Assembly: GCF_018449515.1 (NCBI RefSeq)
Contig: NZ_JAAVUQ010000003.1
Coordinates: 367,174-431,173, forward strand
Source: Caballeronia sp. dw_19
GTDB lineage: Bacteria > Pseudomonadota > Gammaproteobacteria > Burkholderiales > Burkholderiaceae
DNA: 64,000 bases
Direction of reading: 5' to 3'
This document shows positions 27,800-37,695 of the stretch, piece after piece. The position numbers and the translations under genes are program-made. The notes below the pieces were generated by a model. It was not told the DNA's origin. It saw only the letters and a list, made by a program, of their open reading frames with translations, and ran no database searches. Each line of letters opens with the position of its first letter. Positions within the stretch are counted from its first letter, which is position 1.

Positions 27800-29476
27800 T
27801 CAGACCGTTTCAGGATGCAGCGGCATGGGGGGGCGGGTATCGGCCGGGCGCACTTCGCTGCGGTCGCGCCCTCCCGATTTCGCCGCATACAACGCCAGAT
27901 CCGCGCGCTTGAGCAGGTTTTCGGCCGTGTCGCCGTCGCTCATTTCCGTGATGCCAATGCTCACGCTCAGCGTGGAGTCGTCGGGGAGATAAGCGCAATG
28001 CTCCTGGTTGAAGCGCTTGCGCAGGCGTTCGAGAACCGTGTGGGCATCGGCGAGCGAGGTATGCGGCAGCAGCAGACCGAATTCCTCACCGCCCAGGCGC
28101 CCGACACCGTCGCTCGCGCGCAGTTGCCCTTCGCACATCCGCACGAAATGTTCGAGCGCGCGGTCACCGGTGGCGTGGCCGAAGCGGTCATTCACCTGCT
28201 TGAAGTGGTCAAGGTCGGCGATTGCAACTGACAGCGGCATGCCCCCCGAGCGGGCCAGATCGACTTCGCGGCGCAAGGTATCGAGGAAATAACGTCGTGA
28301 CAGCGCTCCGGTCAACGCGTCGTGCCGGGCTTCGGCGGACAGCAGCGCATTGGCCGACTGCAACTGGTTGGCCAGATGGCGCGTGGCCCGGTGCAAGCGC
28401 CGTTCGCGCAGGTATGACACGGTGATCACAATGGCCAGCAGGCTCACGCCGAGTGTCGTCAGGAACACCAGCAGCCTGTCGCGACGTTGATTGCTCACGA
28501 TTTCCGTCCAGTTCGGCAGCGGATGGACAATATGCGCGGCAAGCCCCGAGTTCAGACCGGTGCGTTCGTCGTAGAGAGAGGGCGTGTTGCTGTCGCCGGA
28601 GGAGAAAAACGAGTGTGCGAGCGAAGGCGGCAGCCAGGGCGCGTCCGCCCGCACGCGGTCCCCAATGTTGGTCAGCGGCAGCGTACGGAAATCGACCCGC
28701 CGATACGCATCCAGCCGCTCCGCCCTCGACATTTGCAGCACGGGCGAATCTGGCAGCACGCGGTTTTCGAGCCGGCTTTCGTGAGCCATGATGATCACGC
28801 CGTTGCTGTCGGTGACGAATGTGCCCGCGCGCGCTACCCAGTGGCGCAAGCGGTCGATACTCACTTTGGCGATCACCGCGCCTACCAGGAAGCCGTCGCG
28901 ATACACCGGCGTCGCGATGAAGATGCCGGGGTCGCCGTTCATCCGGCCGACGCCGTAAGTTTCGTTGAACGCGCCGAGCAGCGCTTTCTGGATATAACCG
29001 CGCATGCGCATGTCGATGCCAACGAAGCTGTTCGAGTCATTCCCGTTGCTCGACGCCACGCAAAAACCATCGCTATTGACGACCCACACATAGTCGAGGC
29101 CCGTGAAGCCGCGGGCGTTGCGCAGGAAGTTGTCGAGTTTGGCGAGCGCCGGCGCGGCGAGCCATTTTGCCCGCCGCTCGGGCTCGGTTTGCCTGATTTC
29201 TTCCGTGGAACCGTGGGATTGGGCGAGCGCCAGCTGGATCATGTCCATTTCGGCGATAGTGGCCGGAATCGCCCGGGACATGGCGATGTCGCTGGCAATG
29301 ATCTGCGCGGTGTTGTCGACGATCGACGCAGCCATTTGCTGCTCCACGCGTACCGACGCGGTCAGTTCTTGCTGTACCATTCGGTCCGACACCATCCCGG
29401 CGGCAACCCAGCACACGCATGCGAGCAACGCGAAGGCGAGCGTCGCGATGGCGCGGTGGAAGGTTGTCTTGTTCAT
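27800..29476 (-). CDS. Membrane diguanylate cyclase with periplasmic Cache-like sensor
   Basis: 558 aa. The N-terminal membrane helix (ATLAFALLACVCWVAAGMV) is followed by an extracytoplasmic region of about 290 residues with Cache-like features (DYVWVVNSDGFCVASS, GIFIATPVYRDGFLVGAVIAKV), a second helix (LLVFLTTLGVSLLAIVITV), then a GGDEF domain with the active motif GGEEF. The allosteric I-site RASD lies exactly five residues before GGEEF, so product inhibition by c-di-GMP is expected. ATG 29476 is chosen because the preceding stretch is not membrane-like. It would make c-di-GMP in response to a periplasmic ligand, affecting biofilm or motility. Confidence 0.92.
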   Translation of the reverse strand: MNKTTFHRAIATLAFALLACVCWVAAGMVSDRMVQQELTASVRVEQQMAASIVDNTAQIIASDIAMSRAIPATIAEMDMIQLALAQSHGSTEEIRQTEPERRAKWLAAPALAKLDNFLRNARGFTGLDYVWVVNSDGFCVASSNGNDSNSFVGIDMRMRGYIQKALLGAFNETYGVGRMNGDPGIFIATPVYRDGFLVGAVIAKVSIDRLRHWVARAGTFVTDSNGVIIMAHESRLENRVLPDSPVLQMSRAERLDAYRRVDFRTLPLTNIGDRVRADAPWLPPSLAHSFFSSGDSNTPSLYDERTGLNSGLAAHIVHPLPNWTEIVSNQRRDRLLVFLTTLGVSLLAIVITVSYLRERRLHRATRHLANQLQSANALLSAEARHDALTGALSRRYFLDTLRREVDLARSGGMPLSVAIADLDHFKQVNDRFGHATGDRALEHFVRMCEGQLRASDGVGRLGGEEFGLLLPHTSLADAHTVLERLRKRFNQEHCAYLPDDSTLSVSIGITEMSDGDTAENLLKRADLALYAAKSGGRDRSEVRPADTRPPMPLHPETV

Positions 29477-30115
29477 CGATCCTCTGGCCTGTCTGACTGT
29501 GGCGCGACCGCGCGTCACGAGCATGTTATGAGTGTTTTACCGGCATATGAGCATCTTACCGGGCGCAGCCGCGCGTATATCGGTAGTTCGCCCAACCGCA
29601 GTCCGATTTGCCCAGGTTCGCTCCGGTTCACCCACTTGGCCCACGCCTTCACGCCTCGATTGGACGACGTTTTCTCCCGGCCATCAAGGTGTTATCGGCA
29701 CGAGCGCGCGTTTCTGAACCGTGTGTCCACGTTCGCCACGGGTCAGCCGTTTAACCCAGGGGCGGTGCTGAGCGCGGTGGATCAGGAAAACCGGCAACAG
29801 ACCCGCCGGCCGAGGTTGTGCGTGAAACAAAGGTTGGTGTAGTGTCGTGCGTTTCCGAAATAGTCAAGTTGTGTGTCGGCCGGGTGGGCGAGTGTTCAAT
29901 GGCACCGCACCACCATGCGCCGGGTTCTGCCTGGAACGCGCAGGACTCCGCTGGTTTGACGGAGAGGCGAGGTCAGGCCGCGCCCGCGCCTGGCGGATGA
30001 GGGAAGGGCGGAGTATCCGCTTGGGAAACAAGAATACAGGCAATAACACAGGCGCCGGACGCTGCCTCGCGCAACGGCGGCCTGCTGCAACGAGCCTCAA
30101 CGGGAAGGGCGTGGA
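29477..30115. other. Divergent intergenic, GGDEF gene / ABC permease
   Basis: 639 bp with no credible gene. Short direct repeats (CATATGAGCATCTTACCGG-like, TTCACCCACTTGGCCCAC) occur near 29540-29645. A GGAAGGGCGTGGA ribosome site precedes the permease start. Confidence 0.5.
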
Positions 30116-31903
30116 ATGGATTTCGGCTTTAACCTGACTCGAACGGCGAACGCTTCGGCGTTGCGTCTGTTGCCTAATCGATGGGACTTCGTCGCGTTCC
30201 CGCTGATTATCTGCGTGCTTGCGCTCACCGTAGTCGGCTTTCACGAGACGTTGGCGCCCATCTCGACACTGCAAACGCAGGCCATTTCGCTCGACCCGGC
30301 GAACCTGCCCGAATACGCGCTGCGCACTACCTTGCGCATGCTTGCGGCCATGGTGGCGTCGCTGGTCTTCACGCTGATCTACGGCACGCTCGCGGCGAAG
30401 AGCCGGCGGGCGTCCGTCGTGCTCGTGCCGATCCTGGACATTCTCCAGTCGGTGCCGGTGCTCGGTTATATCTCGTTCACGGTCACGTTCTTTCTCGCGT
30501 TGTTCCCGGGCCGCGTGTTCGGCGCCGAGCTGGCGGCGATCTTCGCCATTTTCACGAGCCAGGCGTGGAACATGACGTTCAGCTTCTATCAGTCGCTGCG
30601 GACCGTGCCGCGCGATCTCGATGAAGTCTCGCGCGGTTTTCACCTGACCAACTGGCAGCGCTTCTGGAAGCTCGAAGTGCCGTTTTCGATGCCCGGCCTC
30701 ATCTGGAACATGATGATGTCGATGTCGGGCGGCTGGTTCTTCGTCGTCGCCTCCGAAGCGATCGTGGTCGGTAACCGCACCATCGTATTGCCGGGTATCG
30801 GCGCGTATCTGGCAACGGCCATTGGCGAGCGCAATCTCGGCGCGATCGGCTGGGTGATCCTGGCAATGACCGTTGTGATCCTGGCCTACGATCAGCTCAT
30901 GTTCCGTCCGCTGGTTGCCTGGGCCGACAAATTCCGCATGGAAAACACGAGTTCGGGCAACGTGCCGGAGTCGTGGCTGCTCGACCTGATTCGCCGCACG
31001 CGCTTGATTCACCAGTTGCTCGTGCCGGCGGGCTGGATGATCGGCAAGATGGCGCGGGTGCCGCTGAAGCTGCCGTCGCTGCAAGGCCGCCTGCCGAAAT
31101 TCCCGATAGGCGCGTCCGGGCCGACGCCCGCGGCGCGCAACAAGTCCCGTAATCCGTCCCGTGCCGGCGATATCGCGTGGGCGATCATCGTCCTCGCGCT
31201 GACGGTGTTCCTGGTGTGGAAAGTGACGGTTTTCGTGAGCACCGGCGTCACGTGGGGCGAAGTCTGGCACGTCTTCTGGCTGGGCTTGATCACGCTGTTT
31301 CGCGTGATGGTGCTGATCGCGCTGGCTTCGGTGATCTGGGTTCCGATCGGTGTGCTGATCGGGCTGCGGCCCGCCCTGGCCAGCAAGATCCAGCCGCTCG
31401 CGCAGTTCCTGGCCGCGTTCCCGGCGAACTTGCTGTTCCCGGTGTTTGTCGTGGTGATCGTGAAATTCGACCTGAACCCGGATATCTGGCTCTCGCCGCT
31501 GATCGTGCTGGGCACGCAGTGGTATATCCTTTTCAACGTGATTGCCGGGGCGACGTCGTATCCGAACGATTACCGTGAAGCGGCCACCAATTTCCAGATC
31601 AAAGGCTGGCAGTGGTGGCGCCAGGCCATCCTGCCGGGCATTTTCCCGTACTACGTGACGGGCGCGATCACCGCATCGGGCGGGGCGTGGAATGCGAGCA
31701 TCGTGGCGGAAGCGGTGTCGTGGGGTCATACGAAAATCGTGGCCCACGGGCTTGGCGCGTACATAGCGCAAAGTACGGCCGACGGCGATTATCCGAAAAT
31801 CATCCTCGGTATTGCCGTGATGTCGCTGTTCGTCACACTCTTTAACCGGCTCCTGTGGCGGCCGTTGTTCGCTTTCGCTGAAGCGCGCCTGAGGCTGGAC
31901 TGA
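30116..31903 (+). CDS. Double-length ABC importer permease (NitT/TauT type)
   Basis: 595 aa holding two complete BPD_transp_1 membrane units in one chain: the first at about residues 60-280 with EAA-type loop DEVSRGFHLTNWQRFWKLEVP, the second at about 370-585 with YREAATNFQIKGWQWWRQAILPG. A single gene thus supplies both permease halves. The family imports nitrate, taurine, sulfonates or similar small anions; the substrate cannot be told. It is followed after 84 bp by its ATPase. No binding-protein gene lies nearby. Confidence 0.88.
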   Translation: MDFGFNLTRTANASALRLLPNRWDFVAFPLIICVLALTVVGFHETLAPISTLQTQAISLDPANLPEYALRTTLRMLAAMVASLVFTLIYGTLAAKSRRASVVLVPILDILQSVPVLGYISFTVTFFLALFPGRVFGAELAAIFAIFTSQAWNMTFSFYQSLRTVPRDLDEVSRGFHLTNWQRFWKLEVPFSMPGLIWNMMMSMSGGWFFVVASEAIVVGNRTIVLPGIGAYLATAIGERNLGAIGWVILAMTVVILAYDQLMFRPLVAWADKFRMENTSSGNVPESWLLDLIRRTRLIHQLLVPAGWMIGKMARVPLKLPSLQGRLPKFPIGASGPTPAARNKSRNPSRAGDIAWAIIVLALTVFLVWKVTVFVSTGVTWGEVWHVFWLGLITLFRVMVLIALASVIWVPIGVLIGLRPALASKIQPLAQFLAAFPANLLFPVFVVVIVKFDLNPDIWLSPLIVLGTQWYILFNVIAGATSYPNDYREAATNFQIKGWQWWRQAILPGIFPYYVTGAITASGGAWNASIVAEAVSWGHTKIVAHGLGAYIAQSTADGDYPKIILGIAVMSLFVTLFNRLLWRPLFAFAEARLRLD

Positions 31904-31987
31904 GTCCGAAGCCCGTCATCCGGCCGAACGCCCGCCGCCAACGGCCCACACCGTGAAATTTTTGTAATCAGCAACACGCGAGCGCCT

Positions 31988-33322
31988 ATGTCAACGCAGA
32001 CGAATACGACCACCCAAACGCCGCCGATCCCGCCGCGCCTCGGCCAGGAAATCCTGCGCGTCGACAAAGTCAGTCGCGGCTTCAACAAGACGCAGGGCGA
32101 ACTGCTCGTGCTCGAAGACGTGAACCTGACGCTCAACGAAGGCGAGATTGTCGGGTTGCTGGGCCGTTCGGGTTCCGGCAAGTCGACGCTGTTGCGGATC
32201 ATCGCCGGCCTGATCGAGCCGACAGGCGGTGAGGTCACCTATCTGAACGAGCCGCTGCACGGCCCGGCCAAAGGCGTGGCCATGGTCTTCCAGACCTTCG
32301 CGCTGTTTCCGTGGTTGACCGTGCTGCAGAACGTGGAAGCGGGGCTGGAGGCGCAGGGCGTGCCGTCGAAGCTGCGGCGCGAGCGGGCGCTGGCCGCCAT
32401 TGACCTGATCGGTCTCGACGGTTTCGAAAACGCGTATCCGCGTGAGTTGTCGGGCGGCATGCGCCAGCGGGTGGGTTTTGCGCGCGCGCTGGTCGTCGAC
32501 CCGACGTTGTTGCTCATGGACGAGCCGTTTTCCGCGCTCGACGTGCTGACCGCGGAGAACTTGCGTACCGATCTGCTCGATCTCTGGACGCAGGGCAAGA
32601 TGCCGATCAAGTCGGTGCTGATCGTGACGCATAACATCGAGGAAGCGGTGTTCATGTGTGACCGGATCCTCGTGTTGTCGTCGAATCCGGGGCGCGTGAT
32701 GGCTGAGATCCGGGTGCCGTTCAAGCACCCGCGCAATCGTCTTGATCCGGCGTTCCGTCGTCTGGTCGATGACATCTACGCCAAGATGACCGCGCGGCAG
32801 TTCGGCGAAGAGAAGAAAAAGGGCCTGGAACTGAGCAGCTGGCTGCCGCAGGTGTCGACCAACCTGATGGCGGGTCTGATCGAAACGCTTGCCGCCGATC
32901 CGTATCACGGCCGCGCCGACATGCCGGAAATCGCGCGGTCGCTGCATCTGGAAGTGGACGATCTGTTTCCAGTGGCCGAAGTGCTGCAGCATCTGGGTTT
33001 CGCCGACGTGCGCGAAGGCGATATTTTCCTGACGCCGCCGGCGCGCGTGTTCGCCGAGTTTGGTACGCAGGAGCGCAAGATGATGTTCGCGGAGCATTTG
33101 CTGCGGCACGTGCCGCTCGCAGCCCGGATCAAGAAGGTGCTGAACGAACGGCCTGGGCATCGTGCACCGCGCGTGCGCTTCGAGCAGGAACTGGAAGACT
33201 TCCTCTCCGATAAAGCCGCCGAGGAAACGCTGGACGCGGTGATCAACTGGGGCCGTTACGGCGAGATTTTCTCGTACAACGACCAGACCGAGATTTTCAG
33301 CCTGGAGGATGTCGAGTCCTGA
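31988..33322 (+). CDS. ABC importer ATPase with C-terminal AAA-associated domain
   Basis: 444 aa. The N-terminal 260 residues form a NitT/TauT-type ATPase: Walker A GRSGSGKST, Q-loop VFQTFALFPWL, signature LSGGMRQRVGFARAL, Walker B LLLMDEPFSALD, switch VTHNIEEAV. The remaining 180 residues match the AAA-associated C-terminal domain seen on such ATPases, beginning near LMAGLIETLAADPYHGRADMPE, with winged-helix character. This probably has a regulatory role. Partner of the double permease upstream; the operon ends at the terminator 33362-33403. Confidence 0.9.
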   Translation: MSTQTNTTTQTPPIPPRLGQEILRVDKVSRGFNKTQGELLVLEDVNLTLNEGEIVGLLGRSGSGKSTLLRIIAGLIEPTGGEVTYLNEPLHGPAKGVAMVFQTFALFPWLTVLQNVEAGLEAQGVPSKLRRERALAAIDLIGLDGFENAYPRELSGGMRQRVGFARALVVDPTLLLMDEPFSALDVLTAENLRTDLLDLWTQGKMPIKSVLIVTHNIEEAVFMCDRILVLSSNPGRVMAEIRVPFKHPRNRLDPAFRRLVDDIYAKMTARQFGEEKKKGLELSSWLPQVSTNLMAGLIETLAADPYHGRADMPEIARSLHLEVDDLFPVAEVLQHLGFADVREGDIFLTPPARVFAEFGTQERKMMFAEHLLRHVPLAARIKKVLNERPGHRAPRVRFEQELEDFLSDKAAEETLDAVINWGRYGEIFSYNDQTEIFSLEDVES

Positions 33323-33361
33323 CGGACGGAGACAAAACACCGGTTCAACGGTGCGGCTTTT

Positions 33362-33403
33362 AAAAAAAACGCGGCTTATCCAGAAACGGATGCCGCGTTT
33401 TTT
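33362..33403 (+). terminator. Intrinsic terminator after the ABC operon
   Basis: AAAAAACGCGGC stem with GCCGCGTTTTTT, 16-nt loop. Confidence 0.92.
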
Positions 33404-33736
33404 GCGTTTGCACGTCTTTGTTTTAGTTATCGATCTGCGGTTCTGGTTCGGTCATCACGAGGTTTCCGGCCGGTAAGCGCGTGATTGCATGCAGTTATGG
33501 AAGGACTCCGAAGGATTGTTTCATATTGCGCTGAGAGCCAGGCCTATTATGGCTTCGAACGTTTCGATACCGCGCCATTGAATCGCTTTGCGCAAGATTG
33601 CTCCAGCGGAAATCGTGGATTACGCTTTGATCCCCAACCGGACACGCACCCGTCGACACGCCTGGCTAAAACCGGCGCGGGACGATCACACACGGCAGGG
33701 CAGACGCGTCGTCAGCCCGAAACGTGGAGACAAAAG

Positions 33737-36700
33737 ATGCGCTCGCTGTTGCCGCCCAACTGGCTCTTCAAACCCGCTCGGCTAACCCGCCTGTCTATCG
33801 GCGTGACGTGTTTGCTGCGCGTTCCGTCTGCGCTCGCTGTATGCGACAACCTGGCGCCCGCAAGCGGAGAAACCACCACATGCAACACCAATGCGCCGAA
33901 TCCATCGACGCTGCCCGTGGTAGCCGCCAACGGAAGCACGGGCGTCACCGTGGTCGTGCTGCCCGGCTCCGGCATCAGCGTGACCAATATCAACGGCATC
34001 GTCGTTCGGGATTCGAGCACCGTGACGAACCTTGGAACGCTGCAAATCAACGGGGATACGTTCGATGCCATCTCGTCCGGGGGAAGCGCAAACGGCCTCG
34101 GGCACAACTCGCTGACCAACGGCGGCTCGATCCAGACGGGCGGAGCGGAGTCCGAGGGCATGTTCAATACATCGGCGGCGGTGAGGATGCTGAACGCCGC
34201 GGGCGGGGTGATTTCCACGGGCGGTGCAAGTGCGGCAGCCATGCTGGACTTTTCCAACGCCGGCGGCGGCTCGCTGACCAACAACGGCGCGCTTACCACT
34301 TCCGGCGACGGTTCCTACGGCATGGCCGCCGAGACTTCCGGAGACACGATCGTCAACAACGGCACGATTACGACGTCGGGAGCCAGTTCTTATGGTCTTT
34401 TCGCGAACGGCAGCGGCGTCGGAACGACGTTGACCAACAACGGGTCCGTCGAGACATCCGGACCGAACGGCCACGGCATCATCTCCCTCGACGCCACGCC
34501 GGGACTCATCACGAACACGGGTTCGATCGTGACGCATGGGCCGAACGCGCTCGGCGCATATCTCGCGAACACGGTCACCCTGGTCAACGCCGCGGGGGCA
34601 CGTATTGCCAGCGATCAGGACAACGGTATCGACGCCAACGGCGGTGGCACGTTCACCAACGCCGGGACCATCTCGGGCGGCAACGTAGGGATGTCGGTGG
34701 TCGGGGGCAACACGCTGATCGTGAACAGCGGGGTGATCGCGGGCGGCACGAATCTCGGCATCTCGACCACGGGCCCGTACGTCGTCACCATCACGAATAC
34801 CGGCCAGATATCGGGCGGCGGTGGCGTTGCCGTATGGACCGATACCGGCGTGAACACGTTCAACATGGACGGCGGCACAGTCACCGGACTGATCCGGCAA
34901 GGCGCCGGCGTCAACACGTTCGTGATGCAGGCGGGCCAAGTCGATTCCGTCGATCAGGGCGGACCGCAGCCGCGCTTCACGCTGAACGGCGGAGTCGTCA
35001 CGGGTGGCCTGACGAACGGCGGCGCCGTCACGATCACCGGCGGGCGCATTGGCAGCGTGGGGCTGACGGCCGCGAGCAATACCTTCACGATGTCCGGAGG
35101 GCAGCTCGATGCAAACCTGACGGCAGGTGCCGGCGATACGGCGTTGACGCTATCGGGCGGGACGATCGGCGGCACGGTCACGCTTGGCAACGGCACGAAC
35201 GCCATCACGGTCACGGGCGGATCGATTGCGCAGGGTCTTGCATCAGGCGACGGGACCACGACCTTCGGATGGCTGGGCGGGGGCGTGATCGGTGGATCGG
35301 TGTCGTTCGGAGCGGGCGCGGTCACCGCCACGTTGTCGAATCTGAGCGATGCCAACCTTGCCGGGTTATCGACATTCGACGGCGGCGCAGGCCACGACAC
35401 CCTCACGTTCGATCACACGCAAGCCAGCGGCCTGAGCCGTTTCGTGAACTGGGAAAGCATCGCGGTGACGAACGCCAGCCGGCTCACGCTCGACGGCCAG
35501 GGCCTGACGCTCGGCGATGCCGCGACGCAAACCGGTGTGCTCGGCATCGATTCGACGAGCACGCTTGCGTGGAACGGTGGCGGGTCATCGGCAATCATGG
35601 CCGCCGGGCCGGGCGGCCTCGTGACGGTAAGCAACGCGGGCACGATCGATTTGACCGGCGGCGCGGGCCCGCACAGTGCGCTGGTTGTCGGCGGCAACTA
35701 TGTCGGGCAGGGTGGCAAATTGCTGGTGCAGAGCGTGCTCGGGACGGACGGTTCGCCGAGCGGAAAACTGGTGATTTCGCAAGGCGCGGCGACGGGCAAT
35801 ACGGCGATCGGCGTGACGAACGCCGGCGGCGCGGGGGCGCTGACAGTGGCCGACGGGATCATGGTCGTGCAGACGGTTCAGGGCGGGACGACGGCCGCGA
35901 CGGCGTTTTCGTTGTCGCAGCCGGTCAAGGCCGGGGCGTTCACGTATTACCTGTTTCGAGGCGGGGTCACGGCGGGGACGGGGGACGACTGGTATTTGCG
36001 GTCGAGCATCACGCCGGTGCCGCCGGTGCCGCCGGTGCCACCTGTTCCACCGGTGCCGCCTGTGCCACCGGCTCCCCCCGCACCGCCGCCCACATCGCCT
36101 GCGCCGCCTGCACCTCCTACGTCGCCTGCACCTCCTACGTCGCCGGCACCGCCGCCGACAGACCCGACATCGCCGCCGCAAGCACCGACGCCACTCTATC
36201 GCATCGAAGTACCGCTCTACGCGGAGATCCCCTCAATCACGCGCGAGCTTGGTATCGAACAGATCGGCACTTTTCACGACCGCCAAGGCGATCAATCGAT
36301 GTTAAACGAGGCGGGCGCGGTGCCTGCGGCATGGAGCCGTGTCTGGGGTAACCGGACGATCACGAGCAGCGACACGGGCGTCGATCCGCATTTCAACGGT
36401 TCGACCGGCGGCGTGCAAATCGGTCAGGATGTGTACGCTGACGCCACCGCCGACGGCCGTCGGAATCACTATGGTTTTATGCTCGGCGCCTCGCGCGCTT
36501 CAGGCGATGTGAGCGGTTTCGCGCTGGGCATGCCGGCTGTGTCGGCGGGCAATCTGAGTATCGATGCCGGCAGCCTCGGCGCGTACTGGACGCACATCGG
36601 CGCGGGCGGCTGGTACACCGATACGGTCGTGATGGGCAGCGCGTTGACCATCAAACCGTCGTCGAACGACGGCGTCAACCCAACCACGCACGGCCGGTCC

Positions 36701-37147
36701 ATCGCAGGTTCCATCGAGGCCGGCTTGCCATTTGCGTTGCCGGCCGGATTGCGTATCGAACCGCAGGCGCAACTGATCTGGCAACACGTGGCCCTCGACG
36801 ATCTCAACGATGGTATTTCGACCGTCGCCTTCGATAACCCAAGTTCCCTGGCCGCTCGTTTTGGCGTGCGCCTGACAAGCCGTATGGAAGCGCTGGGCGC
36901 GATCTGGCAGCCGTATGCACGCGTGAATCTCTGGCGCTACTTCAATGCCGGGAGCCACGTGACGTTCGGCGATACGACCGTGATCCCGGCGGAGTCATCG
37001 GCGACGATTGCCGACGTGGAAGCCGGGGTGGCCGTGAACGTGAGCGCGCGCGGCAGCGTATTCGTGAACGTGCACTACGCGACGAACGTGAGCGGCGCGC
37101 GTCGCGAGTCGGTGGGCGGAGACGCGGGCGTACGTTGGCGCTGGTGA
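33737..37147 (+). CDS. Autotransporter with Pro-rich linker and C-terminal barrel
   Basis: 1,136 aa. A rather long signal region (MRSLLPPNWLFKPARL ... PSALA) precedes a Gly/Thr/Asn-rich beta-helical passenger (residues about 35-750) of repeating short strands such as NNGTITTSG. A Pro-rich linker at bases 36012-36190 (PPVPPVPP and PAPPTSP repeats) leads to a beta-barrel domain (about 820-1136) ending in Trp. ATG 33737 is chosen because GGAG lies seven bases upstream and a signal peptide follows; the frame is open back to about 33485 but that part is not signal-like. Surface export is expected; the function of the passenger is unknown. Not a close copy of the first autotransporter. Confidence 0.9.
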   Translation: MRSLLPPNWLFKPARLTRLSIGVTCLLRVPSALAVCDNLAPASGETTTCNTNAPNPSTLPVVAANGSTGVTVVVLPGSGISVTNINGIVVRDSSTVTNLGTLQINGDTFDAISSGGSANGLGHNSLTNGGSIQTGGAESEGMFNTSAAVRMLNAAGGVISTGGASAAAMLDFSNAGGGSLTNNGALTTSGDGSYGMAAETSGDTIVNNGTITTSGASSYGLFANGSGVGTTLTNNGSVETSGPNGHGIISLDATPGLITNTGSIVTHGPNALGAYLANTVTLVNAAGARIASDQDNGIDANGGGTFTNAGTISGGNVGMSVVGGNTLIVNSGVIAGGTNLGISTTGPYVVTITNTGQISGGGGVAVWTDTGVNTFNMDGGTVTGLIRQGAGVNTFVMQAGQVDSVDQGGPQPRFTLNGGVVTGGLTNGGAVTITGGRIGSVGLTAASNTFTMSGGQLDANLTAGAGDTALTLSGGTIGGTVTLGNGTNAITVTGGSIAQGLASGDGTTTFGWLGGGVIGGSVSFGAGAVTATLSNLSDANLAGLSTFDGGAGHDTLTFDHTQASGLSRFVNWESIAVTNASRLTLDGQGLTLGDAATQTGVLGIDSTSTLAWNGGGSSAIMAAGPGGLVTVSNAGTIDLTGGAGPHSALVVGGNYVGQGGKLLVQSVLGTDGSPSGKLVISQGAATGNTAIGVTNAGGAGALTVADGIMVVQTVQGGTTAATAFSLSQPVKAGAFTYYLFRGGVTAGTGDDWYLRSSITPVPPVPPVPPVPPVPPVPPAPPAPPPTSPAPPAPPTSPAPPTSPAPPPTDPTSPPQAPTPLYRIEVPLYAEIPSITRELGIEQIGTFHDRQGDQSMLNEAGAVPAAWSRVWGNRTITSSDTGVDPHFNGSTGGVQIGQDVYADATADGRRNHYGFMLGASRASGDVSGFALGMPAVSAGNLSIDAGSLGAYWTHIGAGGWYTDTVVMGSALTIKPSSNDGVNPTTHGRSIAGSIEAGLPFALPAGLRIEPQAQLIWQHVALDDLNDGISTVAFDNPSSLAARFGVRLTSRMEALGAIWQPYARVNLWRYFNAGSHVTFGDTTVIPAESSATIADVEAGVAVNVSARGSVFVNVHYATNVSGARRESVGGDAGVRWRW

Positions 37148-37176
37148 CGCGCCCACGCAGAGGGAGACACAATCTG

Positions 37177-37695
37177 TTACTGCAGATTGCCCCAGCGTTC
37201 CACCGCCGGTTCCGCCGATGCCCATTTCCAGCCGCCGCCACTATTGTCATTGCCCTTGCAGGCCTGCGCGAGGAACCAGTCCTGATGCGCGTCCGGCTTG
37301 TCGCCGTCGGCGACCGAGAATGCGAACTCCCGGCAGGTCGCCAGCGCGCTGCTGAATTCGCGCAGCACACGCACGTCGCCATGACCGTTCTCCACCGGCA
37401 GCGTATGTTTCACGCGCCAGGGTTTCGTATCGCCGATGGGGAGATCGCCCGCGGTCGTCGCAATGGCGATCTGCTGGTCGCTATGCAGGCGTTTCATCAG
37501 ACGCTGAACGGCTTCGTCGGTGGCGGCCTGGACCGCGATACCCACGCCGAAACCGATGGCCGGATTGCTGGTGATCACGCCCGTGGAGACCCCCGCTGCC
37601 GCGCCGGCTGCCGCACCGATCGAGCCGCAGCCGCTGAGGAAGACACAGCTCGCAGCGACGCCGGCCGCGAGCATCAAACTGAGGCCGGGTTTCAT
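37177..37695 (-). CDS. Lipoprotein, paralogue B of a tandem pair
   Basis: 172 aa. Signal peptide with lipobox LSGC (Cys about residue 22), then a Gly/Ala-rich segment (GAAAGAAAGVSTGV) that could be glycine-zipper or membrane-associated, and a C-terminal domain ending WKWASAEPAVERWGNLQ. The same layout and tail occur in the next gene, so they arose by tandem duplication. ATG 37695 overlaps the stop of the upstream partner by 4 bp (ATGA), so translation is coupled. Function unknown; convergent with the autotransporter. Confidence 0.8.
   Translation of the reverse strand: MKPGLSLMLAAGVAASCVFLSGCGSIGAAAGAAAGVSTGVITSNPAIGFGVGIAVQAATDEAVQRLMKRLHSDQQIAIATTAGDLPIGDTKPWRVKHTLPVENGHGDVRVLREFSSALATCREFAFSVADGDKPDAHQDWFLAQACKGNDNSGGGWKWASAEPAVERWGNLQ

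Noticed and set aside
29864..31771. 635-codon minus-strand frame opposite the double permease
   Set aside because: Arg/His/Gln-rich shadow of a membrane protein gene.
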